43,545 bases of DNA, from NCBI GenBank assembly GCA_937926785.1, contig CALBBQ010000018.1:1-43545 (forward strand), in the 5' to 3' direction. Position 1 is the stretch's first letter, and every line of letters begins with the position of its first letter. The position numbers and the translations under genes are program-made. This stretch comes from an uncultured Bacteroidales bacterium (GTDB lineage: Bacteria > Bacteroidota > Bacteroidia > Bacteroidales > Tenuifilaceae). This document shows, in pieces, positions 36,246 through 43,545 of the stretch. The notes beneath the pieces were generated by a model, which saw only the letters and a program-made list of their open reading frames with translations, made no database searches and had not been told where the DNA came from.

Positions 36246-36623
36246 ATGGTTACCAAGCCAAAGCACAAAATATTGATAGCCGACGACGACAACATATCAA
36301 TAATTCTGCTCACCAACAACCTAAAAGAGTTTAATGCCGATATCCTGGTTGCCCGCAATGGACAGGAAGCCATTGATCTATTTATTGGAAATCCTGATAT
36401 CGAGCTAATACTCATGGATATTAAAATGCCCAACCTAAACGGTTACGAGGCTACAAAACAGATAAAGGCTTTAAATCCCAAAGTTAAAATCATTGCTGAA
36501 ACCGCATTTGCCATGGCCGACGACGAAAAAAGAGCAATGGAAGCCGGCTGCGATGCCTACATTACAAAACCCATTAATGCCGATAAACTGAAACGGATGG
36601 TCAGGCAAATGCTTGCTAAGTGA
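36246..36623 (+). CDS. Single-domain response regulator
   Basis: This is a 125-residue protein made of a receiver only. It has an acidic triple (ADDDN), phospho-acceptor Asp in LMDIKMPNLNG, and Lys in ITKPINADK. The receiver is like that of the hybrid kinase at 16,540 (shared DIKMP, ALNPKVKIIAETAFA, DAYITKPI). There is no output domain and no adjacent kinase, so it may serve as a phospho-relay shuttle. Confidence 0.9.
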   Translation: MVTKPKHKILIADDDNISIILLTNNLKEFNADILVARNGQEAIDLFIGNPDIELILMDIKMPNLNGYEATKQIKALNPKVKIIAETAFAMADDEKRAMEAGCDAYITKPINADKLKRMVRQMLAK

Positions 36624-36884
36624 TGCCAGAGGAAAATTCAAACCATTAATCAACTCGCACCATTAAATACATCTGCAATTTCCGTCCGATCAATTTGGGG
36701 TTTCGGTTCATTTGCCCTAAAAAGGCCTTCTCATCACGCGCTAAACCGAAACTACCACAGACTAAATAATTACGATTTATGAGCCTTAAGTCCGAAACCA
36801 GGCAAAACCTGACATAGCGCAAATGGTTTAAAAAAACAACAAAGTTCAAAGAGCAACCTTTTTCCGCATTCCACCTTAATTTCG

Positions 36885-36892
36885 TATCTTTG
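36885..36892 (+). promoter_or_regulatory. -7 box of recQ, very close to the ATG
   Basis: TATCTTTG matches TAnnTTTG exactly and ends 6 bases before the ATG at 36898. A T-run (36859-36863) lies at the -33 position. Transcription would begin at or next to the ATG. Confidence 0.5.
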
Positions 36893-36897
36893 TTTGT

Positions 36898-38811
36898 ATG
36901 GGAAAGTTTGAGGAAATACTCAAGCAATACTGGGGGTATACATCGTTTCGTACCATCCAGCTCGACATCATTGAATCGGTTTACCACGGAAACGACACGT
37001 TAGCCCTAATGCCCACCGGAGGTGGCAAATCAATAACCTTTCAGGTTCCCGCCCTGGCCATGGAGGGTATCTGCCTGGTAATATCCCCCCTCATCGCACT
37101 GATGAAGGATCAGGTTGAAAACTTGCGAAAACGGGGAATCAATGCCTTGGCCATCTACTCCGGAATGACCAGCCATGAGATTGATGTTGCACTGGATAAC
37201 TGCGTGTATGGCGGTATTAAATTCCTGTACCTCTCTCCCGAAAGGCTATCCACTACCATTTTCAGGGAACGTGTTCGTAAAATGAACGTTTGCCTGGTGG
37301 CAGTGGACGAGTCGCACTGCATTTCGCAATGGGGTTACGATTTCCGACCATCTTACCTACGTATAGCCGAGCTTCGCGATCTGCTCGATTCCAAAGTACC
37401 CTTTCTTGCCCTCACGGCTACTGCAACACCCGAAGTGGTTGCCGATATCCAGGAAAAGCTTAGGTTTAGAAACGGCAAGGTTTTCCGCATGAGTTTTGCA
37501 CGCGAGAACCTGGTTTACCTGGTTCGAAACGTGGAGGACAAGGAAAAGTATCTATTTAAAATTATAGATAACATACCAGGGAGTGGTGTGGTTTACGTCC
37601 GAAACCGGAATAAGACCAAGGAAATTGCTCTAATGCTTCAACGCGAAGGCCATTCGGCCGATTTCTACCACGCAGGGCTCACCATGGAGATGCGCAATGC
37701 CAAGCAGAACGACTGGCAAACCGGAAAGACCCGCATCATCGTGGCCACAAACGCATTTGGTATGGGCATCGACAAGCCCGATGTCAGGTTTGTTGTTCAC
37801 CTCGACCTGCCCGACTCACCCGAAGCCTACTTTCAGGAGGCAGGCCGCGCCGGCCGCGATCAAAAACTTGCCTATGCCGTTTTACTATATAACGAAACCG
37901 ATGCCCTCCGAATTGAGCAGCGAATAGAGGCAAACTTTCCTCCACCCGACGAAATTAAGCGTATATACCAGGCATTGGGGTCGTACCTAAACATAGCCTA
38001 TGGAGCCGGTAAGGGCGAAGTGTACGATTTTAACCTGATGGATTTTTGCACTAACTACCGGTTAAACATGGTGGTTGCCTACAACTCGCTAAAAATATTG
38101 GAACAGGAAGGCTACCTTGAAATGACCGATGAACTCGATAATCCCAGCCGAATAATGTTCCTGGTAAACAAACAGGAACTCTACAGGTACCAGGTTGCGC
38201 ATGCCGAAATGGATAAGCTCATCAAAATACTACTCCGCCTGCTTCCGGGCGTTTTCTCACAGTACGTTAGAATCGACGAGCAGTTCATAGCCAAATCGTC
38301 AAATTTACCCATCGAAAAAGTAATAGAAAGTCTTAAAATTCTTTCCCGTCAGAAAATCATCAACTACATCCCCAAAAAGCGCACTCCGCTTATCGCATTT
38401 CTGGAGGAACGACTCGACGACAAGAACCTCCGGATTGAACCAGAACGATACCAAATGCTGCGCCAGCGCTACCTCAATCGAGTAAACGCCATGCTCGACT
38501 ACGCCCAAAGCAAAGCTAAGTGCCGAAGCCAATACCTGAGCGAGTACTTTGGCCAAACCGACAGCTACCGCTGCGGCAAGTGCGACGTATGCACTACACG
38601 TAACGAGCTGGACATGAGCAAGTACGAGTTCGATACCATTCTGGAAAGTATAAAATCAATCCTGACAAAATCACCTATGCCCTTGGAGCAACTTGTAGAT
38701 TCAAGCCAACGGAATCCTGAAAGGGTTTCTAAAGTAATCAGATTCTTACAGGATACCGGTAAAATTAAGGTCAACTCCGAAGGGCTTCTGGAATGGCATT
38801 CGGCCATGTAA
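36898..38811 (+). CDS. recQ: RecQ-family ATP-dependent DNA helicase
   Basis: This is a 637-residue superfamily-2 helicase. Its motifs are MPTGGGKSITFQ (I), VAVDESHCISQWGYDFR (II), LTATATPEV (III), VVYVRNRNKTKE (IV), ATNAFGMGIDKPDVRFVVH (V) and QEAGRAGRD (VI). A winged-helix-like RQC region follows, and a Zn site near 546-565 (CRSQYLSEYFG ... CGKCDVC). No HRDC domain is evident. It unwinds 3' to 5' in recombination and fork repair. The N-terminus MGKFEEILKQYWGY is typical for the family, so the start is reliable despite the very short leader. It is upstream of recG, another repair helicase, with one small gene between. Confidence 0.94.
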   Translation: MGKFEEILKQYWGYTSFRTIQLDIIESVYHGNDTLALMPTGGGKSITFQVPALAMEGICLVISPLIALMKDQVENLRKRGINALAIYSGMTSHEIDVALDNCVYGGIKFLYLSPERLSTTIFRERVRKMNVCLVAVDESHCISQWGYDFRPSYLRIAELRDLLDSKVPFLALTATATPEVVADIQEKLRFRNGKVFRMSFARENLVYLVRNVEDKEKYLFKIIDNIPGSGVVYVRNRNKTKEIALMLQREGHSADFYHAGLTMEMRNAKQNDWQTGKTRIIVATNAFGMGIDKPDVRFVVHLDLPDSPEAYFQEAGRAGRDQKLAYAVLLYNETDALRIEQRIEANFPPPDEIKRIYQALGSYLNIAYGAGKGEVYDFNLMDFCTNYRLNMVVAYNSLKILEQEGYLEMTDELDNPSRIMFLVNKQELYRYQVAHAEMDKLIKILLRLLPGVFSQYVRIDEQFIAKSSNLPIEKVIESLKILSRQKIINYIPKKRTPLIAFLEERLDDKNLRIEPERYQMLRQRYLNRVNAMLDYAQSKAKCRSQYLSEYFGQTDSYRCGKCDVCTTRNELDMSKYEFDTILESIKSILTKSPMPLEQLVDSSQRNPERVSKVIRFLQDTGKIKVNSEGLLEWHSAM

Positions 38812-38904
38812 CATAAAGTTGACCTTTACCTAACAATGAGATTAATTTTTGGCCCAACTTTTGTTGTTGCTTAGGCAATGAGCTAACACAACATCTAAAA
38901 ACCT

Positions 38905-39138
38905 ATGGAAACACTAACCGATAACGATCTTCGCGAAAGGTTATATCAGTACTCAAAACAGGTTGGATTTGACACACAAAAAGAATCGTTCAGAGAGGTA
39001 ATATCTTTCCTTTTTGATATCGATCAGAATTTCCTTTACACCCTGCTTAGCCCGGAAGAAGTGCGCTACATAACATCGCACCGCGACGTGGAGAACAACC
39101 TGAAAAAGCGTCTCGAGAAAGTAGTAAACTCGCTTTAA
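38905..39138 (+). CDS. Small hypothetical protein, 77 residues
   Basis: This is a soluble, highly charged, helical protein (METLTDNDLRERLYQYSKQ ... NNLKKRLEKVVNSL). It has no Cys, signal peptide or membrane segment. I do not recognise the family. It lies between recQ and recG on the same strand and is followed by a perfect 17-base palindrome (39138-39154) and a terminator. Confidence 0.65.
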   Translation: METLTDNDLRERLYQYSKQVGFDTQKESFREVISFLFDIDQNFLYTLLSPEEVRYITSHRDVENNLKKRLEKVVNSL

Positions 39139-39165
39139 ACCGATTTAATCGGTTAGCGATTTAGT

Positions 39166-39191
39166 AAGGGGAGCTATTTCCCCTTTTTTTA
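39166..39191 (+). terminator. Rho-independent terminator before recG
   Basis: AAGGGGA (39166-39172) pairs with TCCCCTT (39179-39185), then T-run. Confidence 0.85.
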
Positions 39192-39223
39192 TTTTTACTT
39201 ACTTTGTGGTAAGCAAAATAGCA

Positions 39224-41332
39224 ATGGGCTACATACTCGATACAGAAATAACCTACCTGCCTGGGGTTGGCCCTAAACGGGCCGAGCTGCTGCAAAAAGA
39301 ACTGGGCATTGCCACTTTCGGCGATCTACTATACTTTTTCCCATTCCGCCATATCGACCGAACAAAAATTTACCGAATATCAGAGCTCTCCGATGAGCTG
39401 CCCTACGTTCAGGTAATTGGCAGAATTGTTAACATATCCGAAGCAGGCGCTGGCAGGAACAAGAGGCTTACCGCAATTGTAACCGATGGTTCCGGCAGCC
39501 TTGAGCTGGTATGGTTTCAGGGAATTACCTGGGTGGCCAAACGGCTAAAACCAAATACCGATTACCTGATATTCGGTAAAGCCACCCGATTTGGCGCACA
39601 CTTCAGCATGGCACACCCGGAAATGGACATTTACAACCCTGAACAAGAAAAGCTAACCGGTGCCCTACAACCGGTTTACTCCACCACCGAGAAACTCAAA
39701 AATAACCGGATTACTTCAAAAACCATAATGGGTTTTGTGCAAACCCTATTAACCCTTGCAGCTGGAAGAATCGACGAAACATTACCTCCGTTTATAATTG
39801 AGCAACATAAGCTGATGACCCTGCCCGAAGCACTCAGAAACATTCATTTCCCGCAAAACGCACTACTTCTGCGAAAAGCAGAACACCGGATTAAGTTTGA
39901 AGAGCTCTTTTATGTGCAGCTCAGCATACTCAGCCGCCAAAAGGTACGTCAAATCAAGGTAAACGGGCATATCTTCAGCAGGGTTGGAGAAATGTTCAAC
40001 CGGTTTTACAACGAACGTTTGCCTTTCCCACTTACCGAGGCACAGAAACGAGTAATTAAAGAAATACGCCGCGACATGGTTAGCGGCAAGCAGATGAACC
40101 GCCTCTTACAAGGCGATGTGGGCAGCGGGAAAACCATTGTTGCCCTGATGTGCATGTTGCTTGCCATCGACAATGGCTACCAGGCCTGTATCATGGCTCC
40201 TACTGAAATACTTGCCAACCAGCACTATGAGTCGATCACCTCACTCCTGGGCGACTTACCCATTAGCGTTGGCTTACTTACCGGCAGCACCCGTCGCTCT
40301 GAACGCAACACACTTCATAAATCGCTCGAGGCGGGCGAACTGCAAATCCTTATCGGCACGCACGCGCTCCTGGAAGATGTTGTAAAGTTCAACAACCTGG
40401 GCTTTGTGGTAATCGATGAGCAGCAACGCTTTGGGGTGGCACAAAGAGCTAAGCTCTGGGAGAAAAATGACGACCCACCGCATATTCTGGTTATGACTGC
40501 AACCCCAATACCACGCACGCTGGCTATGACCCTCTATGGCGATTTGGATGTAAGCGTGATAAACGAGCTGCCTCCTGGCCGCAAACCGGTCAAAACCCTT
40601 CACTACACCGATGTGAAACGCAATGTGGTATTTGGCCTCATGCGTGAACAGATTAAAAAGGGGCGTCAGGTATATGTGGTTTACCCTTTAATAAAGGAAT
40701 CAGATAAACTTGAGAATCTGAAAGATTTAGAAGATGGCTATGAGAGCATTGTAAGAGCCTTTCCGCCTCCGGAGTATGTAACCGTGGTGGTTCATGGGCA
40801 GATGAAACCCGAGGATAAAGATTTCTCAATGAACCTGTTTGTGCAGGGCAAGGCCCACATCATGGTGGCAACTACCGTAATTGAGGTAGGAGTTAATGTT
40901 CCAAATGCCACCGTGATGGTAATTGAGAGCGCTGAGCGCTTCGGGCTTTCGCAGCTGCACCAGCTCAGGGGCAGGGTTGGCCGTGGAGCCGACGAAAGCT
41001 ACTGTATCCTGGTTTCGCAGGTCAAGCTCACCAAAGAATCGCGCAAGCGGCTGGAAACCATGGTTACCACAAACGACGGCTTCAAAATAGCCGAAGTTGA
41101 CCTCCAGCTTCGTGGGCCTGGCGATATTGCAGGCACCATGCAAAGCGGCATGCCCTTCGATTTAAAACTGGCAAACCTGGCTACCGACGGGCAGCTCATC
41201 CAGTATGCCAGAACTGTGGCAACTGAACTTCTGGATCAGGACCCGCTCCTTACTTCACCCCGCAACGCTATTCTGAAAAACCAGCTTCAAAAGCTGGAAC
41301 TTCATAGAACCGATTTTAGCGGAATAGCATGA
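39224..41332 (+). CDS. recG: ATP-dependent DNA helicase RecG
   Basis: This is a 702-residue protein. The wedge domain starts with YLPGVGPKRAELLQ. Helicase motifs are LLQGDVGSGKTIVALM, VIDEQQRFGV, MTATPIPRTLAMTLYGD, ELPPGRKPV, and RFGLSQLHQLRGRVGRG, with the C-terminal DLQLRGPGDIAGTMQSG block. RecG reverses stalled forks and migrates Holliday junctions. I chose the ATG at 39224; a GTG six codons upstream is possible but follows a terminator closely. Its stop overlaps the next gene by four bases (ATGA). Confidence 0.94.
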   Translation: MGYILDTEITYLPGVGPKRAELLQKELGIATFGDLLYFFPFRHIDRTKIYRISELSDELPYVQVIGRIVNISEAGAGRNKRLTAIVTDGSGSLELVWFQGITWVAKRLKPNTDYLIFGKATRFGAHFSMAHPEMDIYNPEQEKLTGALQPVYSTTEKLKNNRITSKTIMGFVQTLLTLAAGRIDETLPPFIIEQHKLMTLPEALRNIHFPQNALLLRKAEHRIKFEELFYVQLSILSRQKVRQIKVNGHIFSRVGEMFNRFYNERLPFPLTEAQKRVIKEIRRDMVSGKQMNRLLQGDVGSGKTIVALMCMLLAIDNGYQACIMAPTEILANQHYESITSLLGDLPISVGLLTGSTRRSERNTLHKSLEAGELQILIGTHALLEDVVKFNNLGFVVIDEQQRFGVAQRAKLWEKNDDPPHILVMTATPIPRTLAMTLYGDLDVSVINELPPGRKPVKTLHYTDVKRNVVFGLMREQIKKGRQVYVVYPLIKESDKLENLKDLEDGYESIVRAFPPPEYVTVVVHGQMKPEDKDFSMNLFVQGKAHIMVATTVIEVGVNVPNATVMVIESAERFGLSQLHQLRGRVGRGADESYCILVSQVKLTKESRKRLETMVTTNDGFKIAEVDLQLRGPGDIAGTMQSGMPFDLKLANLATDGQLIQYARTVATELLDQDPLLTSPRNAILKNQLQKLELHRTDFSGIA

Positions 41333-42159
41333 TACGTCACCTGACCCTGGCATTGCTGGTTGGTGTTGCAACAAATCAAGCAGTTACTCAGCAACCCAGC
41401 AGATGTGGTGTAGTTAACAGAACCTTCGCATCGGGCGAGAGGGTATGTTACGAAGTGAGCTATACATGGTTTTTTATTTGGACCGATGTGGGGGAGGTTT
41501 GCTTCACTGTGGATTCCGATAATCGGTTTGGTAAAACCCTCCTTCACCTCAAGGCAACCGGACAAAGCTACACCTTCTACGACTGGTTCTTCAGGGTACG
41601 CGACCTCTACGAGTCATGGGTCGATCCGTTAAACCTCACCCCATACTACTATAACCGTAACATCTACGAGGGCGGATTTACCAAGGAAAACGAGTATTGG
41701 TTTCACCCGTTCGCCGACAGCGTGAGAATACGTGTAAAACGTCGAAATGGGCCAAACCGCTTTGTCAACCTTAAAATCCCACCCTGTACGTATGATGTGG
41801 TAACCGCTATCTACTACTCCCGATGCCTCAATTTTTCTGGAGCAAAACCGGGAGCCGTTTACCCGATAAATGTATTGATGGATGAAGAGATATTTGAAAT
41901 TAAGTACAGGCTGTTAGGGTACGAAGAGCTCAAACTTGCAGGTATTGGAAAAATTCCCTGCTTAAAGTTCCAGGTCGATTTGGTAGCGGGCGACATCTTC
42001 TCATCGGGTCAAAACCTCTTAGTTTGGGTGACTAACGATTTAAATAAGCTTCCAGTCCTCATCGAATCGCCCATCCGGGTGGGAAGCGTTAAAGCGAAGC
42101 TAAAAGCATATCAAGGGTTAAGATACCCAATGAATAAAAAGATTAACCAAATACCATGA
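41329..42159 (+). CDS. DUF3108 domain-containing secreted protein
   Basis: This is a 276-residue protein with an N-terminal signal peptide (about residues 1-20). The DUF3108 core is GERVCYEVSYTWFFIWTDVGEV, and the later blocks are DLYESWVDPLNLTPYYYNRNIYEG, PPCTYDVVTAIYYSR and a C-terminal LLVWVTNDLNKLPVLIESPIRVGSVKAKL. The family forms periplasmic or outer-membrane beta-rich proteins of unknown role. The ATG overlaps the recG stop (ATGA), so translation is coupled, which is unexpected given unrelated functions. Confidence 0.85.
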   Translation: MIRHLTLALLVGVATNQAVTQQPSRCGVVNRTFASGERVCYEVSYTWFFIWTDVGEVCFTVDSDNRFGKTLLHLKATGQSYTFYDWFFRVRDLYESWVDPLNLTPYYYNRNIYEGGFTKENEYWFHPFADSVRIRVKRRNGPNRFVNLKIPPCTYDVVTAIYYSRCLNFSGAKPGAVYPINVLMDEEIFEIKYRLLGYEELKLAGIGKIPCLKFQVDLVAGDIFSSGQNLLVWVTNDLNKLPVLIESPIRVGSVKAKLKAYQGLRYPMNKKINQIP

Positions 42160-42280
42160 AACAAAACCTGAATTTTCAATAGAATTTATACATAAAAGCA
42201 ACGGGAAGAAAAATAACATGGGTATGATTTTTGTTGTAGTTTTACAATCGAAATTACTCGCAACTAAAACCATCTCAAAA

Positions 42281-42694
42281 ATGATAAAACCGAAAATTTT
42301 AATGTTGCCCCTGCTCATGGGATTTGCATTTACCAGCTGTTTTGAAGGAGATAACTTCATTCGCTACACCGACTATGTTACCATGGAAGCCGGCTTACTA
42401 CCTGACTCGATGGTAGTAAACACCTCGTTCAACCTTCCGATTAGAGCCACTGCACCCAACGGTTGCTGGTCGGGAATTAGAGTTTACGTTAATGTTAAAG
42501 CTGATAGCGCATACTACATCAGCGCGGCTGGCACCTTCGAGAACCATGGAGAGCCGTGCAGCCAGCAGCTGGTAGTTCATGATACCGTATACGTGTTTAC
42601 CCCAAAAGTAAACAAAACCCATCTGTTCTACTTCTACAACCCAACAGGGAACCCACAAATACGGATTGATACGGTTTACATAAAAGTTCAGTAA
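42281..42694 (+). CDS. Hypothetical lipoprotein, 137 residues
   Basis: From the ATG at 42281 (MIKPKILMLPLL) it has a signal peptide and lipobox AFTSC, then a beta-rich domain. I do not recognise a family. An ATG at 42218 would add 21 residues before the signal, so it is less likely. Confidence 0.7.
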   Translation: MIKPKILMLPLLMGFAFTSCFEGDNFIRYTDYVTMEAGLLPDSMVVNTSFNLPIRATAPNGCWSGIRVYVNVKADSAYYISAAGTFENHGEPCSQQLVVHDTVYVFTPKVNKTHLFYFYNPTGNPQIRIDTVYIKVQ

Positions 42695-42746
42695 TAGGTA
42701 GGGTTAACCGCTACTTGGTTGTAATATGGTTAAAATCATTACAGCC

Positions 42747-42872
42747 ATGAAAGCGACCACAAGAAAACTTAACGAGTATGATTATTACCGGTTACAACGG
42801 AATGTAAATAGGCTAATAATCATAACCATAACGCTAATATTAGGCTTAACCTTACTACTGACTTCAGTGTAA
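42747..42872 (+). CDS. Candidate small membrane protein, 41 residues
   Basis: A short frame from the ATG at 42747 (or 42726, 48 residues) has a basic, tyrosine-rich start (MKATTRKLNEYDYYRLQRN) and one C-terminal membrane helix (RLIIITITLILGLTLLL). It lies between two lipoprotein genes on the same strand. The basic-then-hydrophobic layout supports translation, but nothing else does. Confidence 0.35.
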   Translation: MKATTRKLNEYDYYRLQRNVNRLIIITITLILGLTLLLTSV

Positions 42873-42892
42873 CATCAAGATTAAGAGTTTGG

Positions 42893-43545
42893 GTGAAGAC
42901 TACAACGAAACAGTTTGGACTGTTAATCCTCATCGCAGGTCTTTTCATTGGCTGCTCAAAGGAGAAACTATCGGACGAAGCAGCCCAAAAGATGCAGCTG
43001 TTTGTTACCAACATCTCAACCTACACAAAAAGCTATAAACCGGAATGTAAACGAGGGATTTTTATGCTTCATCCGCACCAGCAACAACTACTACAATCTG
43101 ATCCCCACTAACATAACCAACAGCAACACCAACAGCATATACGATCTGTCGGCCGCTCAAAACTTTTTGTACCTGATAAGTAGCGATAGCTTTTCCACAG
43201 CCCAGGAAATGATAGATGCCATAGCAGCAACTAACTACGACGTTATCCTGATTGATATGTTCTTTAAAGGAACTGCACTCAGCACAAACCAGGTAAACCA
43301 GCTCAAAGTTAAGCCCAATGGGGCTAAACGATTAGTGATAAGCTACATAAACATCGGGGCAGCAGAACAATTCCGTTACTACCGGAAAAGTAGCTGGGAT
43401 ACCAATAAGCCAAAGTGGATAAAGAAACCCTACCTGGTATATAGCGACGAGTTTTGGGTTGAGTTCTGGGATCCGGAATGGCAAAGCATCATTTACGGCA
43501 ACAACGGCTCATACATCAAAAGGATAATTGATGCAGGTTTCGATG
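42893..43545 (+). pseudogene. GH114/TM1410-like lipoprotein gene, frameshifted and cut by the window end
   Basis: From the GTG at 42893 the product has a signal peptide with lipobox LFIGC, then a segment like the N-terminus of GH114-type proteins (QLFVTNISTYTKSYKP). This frame stops at 43111. The continuation is in another frame from about 43083 to the window end, with IYDLSAAQNFLYLIS, TNYDVILIDMFF, AKRLVISYINIGAAEQFRYY and EFWVEFWDPEWQSIIYG, characteristic of GH114/TM1410 glycosidase-like proteins (endo-alpha-1,4-polygalactosaminidase-related). A one-base change between about 43050 and 43108 would join them. Either the gene is decayed or the base is a sequencing error. Confidence 0.65.

Overview
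The window looks like a chromosome segment of an anaerobic or microaerobic member of the Bacteroidota, probably of the Bacteroidales/Marinilabiliales type. The basis is gene content and signals: an S46 dipeptidyl-peptidase, a CarboxypepD_reg/TonB-dependent receptor, lipoproteins with Bacteroidota-like lipoboxes, a Kdo-8-phosphate phosphatase (so a Gram-negative envelope), two rubrerythrin/ferritin-like proteins, and several promoters matching the Bacteroidota TTTG / TAnnTTTG consensus. No rRNA, tRNA, CRISPR array or transposase was recognised. Species-level placement is not possible from the sequence alone.

Region 1 (1 to about 3,600) is an AT-rich accessory patch. It holds an SH3b protein with two Cys/His finger repeats, a PD-(D/E)XK nuclease gene broken by three frameshifts, and an intact DUF262/DUF1524 (GmrSD-like) protein with an unusually perfect Shine-Dalgarno. 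The last gene lies between two large imperfect hairpins that resemble integron attC sites, so it may be a mobile cassette. Region 2 (3,785 to 10,207) starts with a small two-helix membrane protein and a secreted desulfoferrodoxin-like protein. It continues with a minus-strand operon DUF2520 - kdsC - UbiA prenyltransferase - maf - dpp11, and a hypothetical gene.

Region 3 (10,208 to 16,491) is a plus-strand operon behind two promoter-like units: etfB, etfA, a membrane Fe-S protein, a CCG-domain protein and an acyl-CoA dehydrogenase. Together they can pass acyl-CoA electrons through ETF to the quinone pool. A hybrid sensor kinase follows on the other strand. Region 4 (19,040 to 25,583) is a minus-strand operon of NuoE-like, NuoF-like and a 1,235-residue fused NuoG/GltD/FdhA-like subunit, plus a ferritin-like gene. 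It resembles Stn/Nfn-type electron-bifurcating transhydrogenases, but carries an extra formate-dehydrogenase-like module that has lost its molybdenum ligand. This is the strongest candidate for an incompletely described system here.

Region 5 (25,781 to 43,545) contains gdhA, a GAF-receiver-PPDK_N fusion, a subtilase lipoprotein, a TonB receptor with a His-rich companion, rubrerythrin (divergent from the His-rich gene across a 22-bp palindrome), an orphan response regulator, recQ, recG with an overlapping DUF3108 gene, small lipoprotein and membrane-protein genes, and a GH114-like lipoprotein gene that appears frameshifted and runs off the end.
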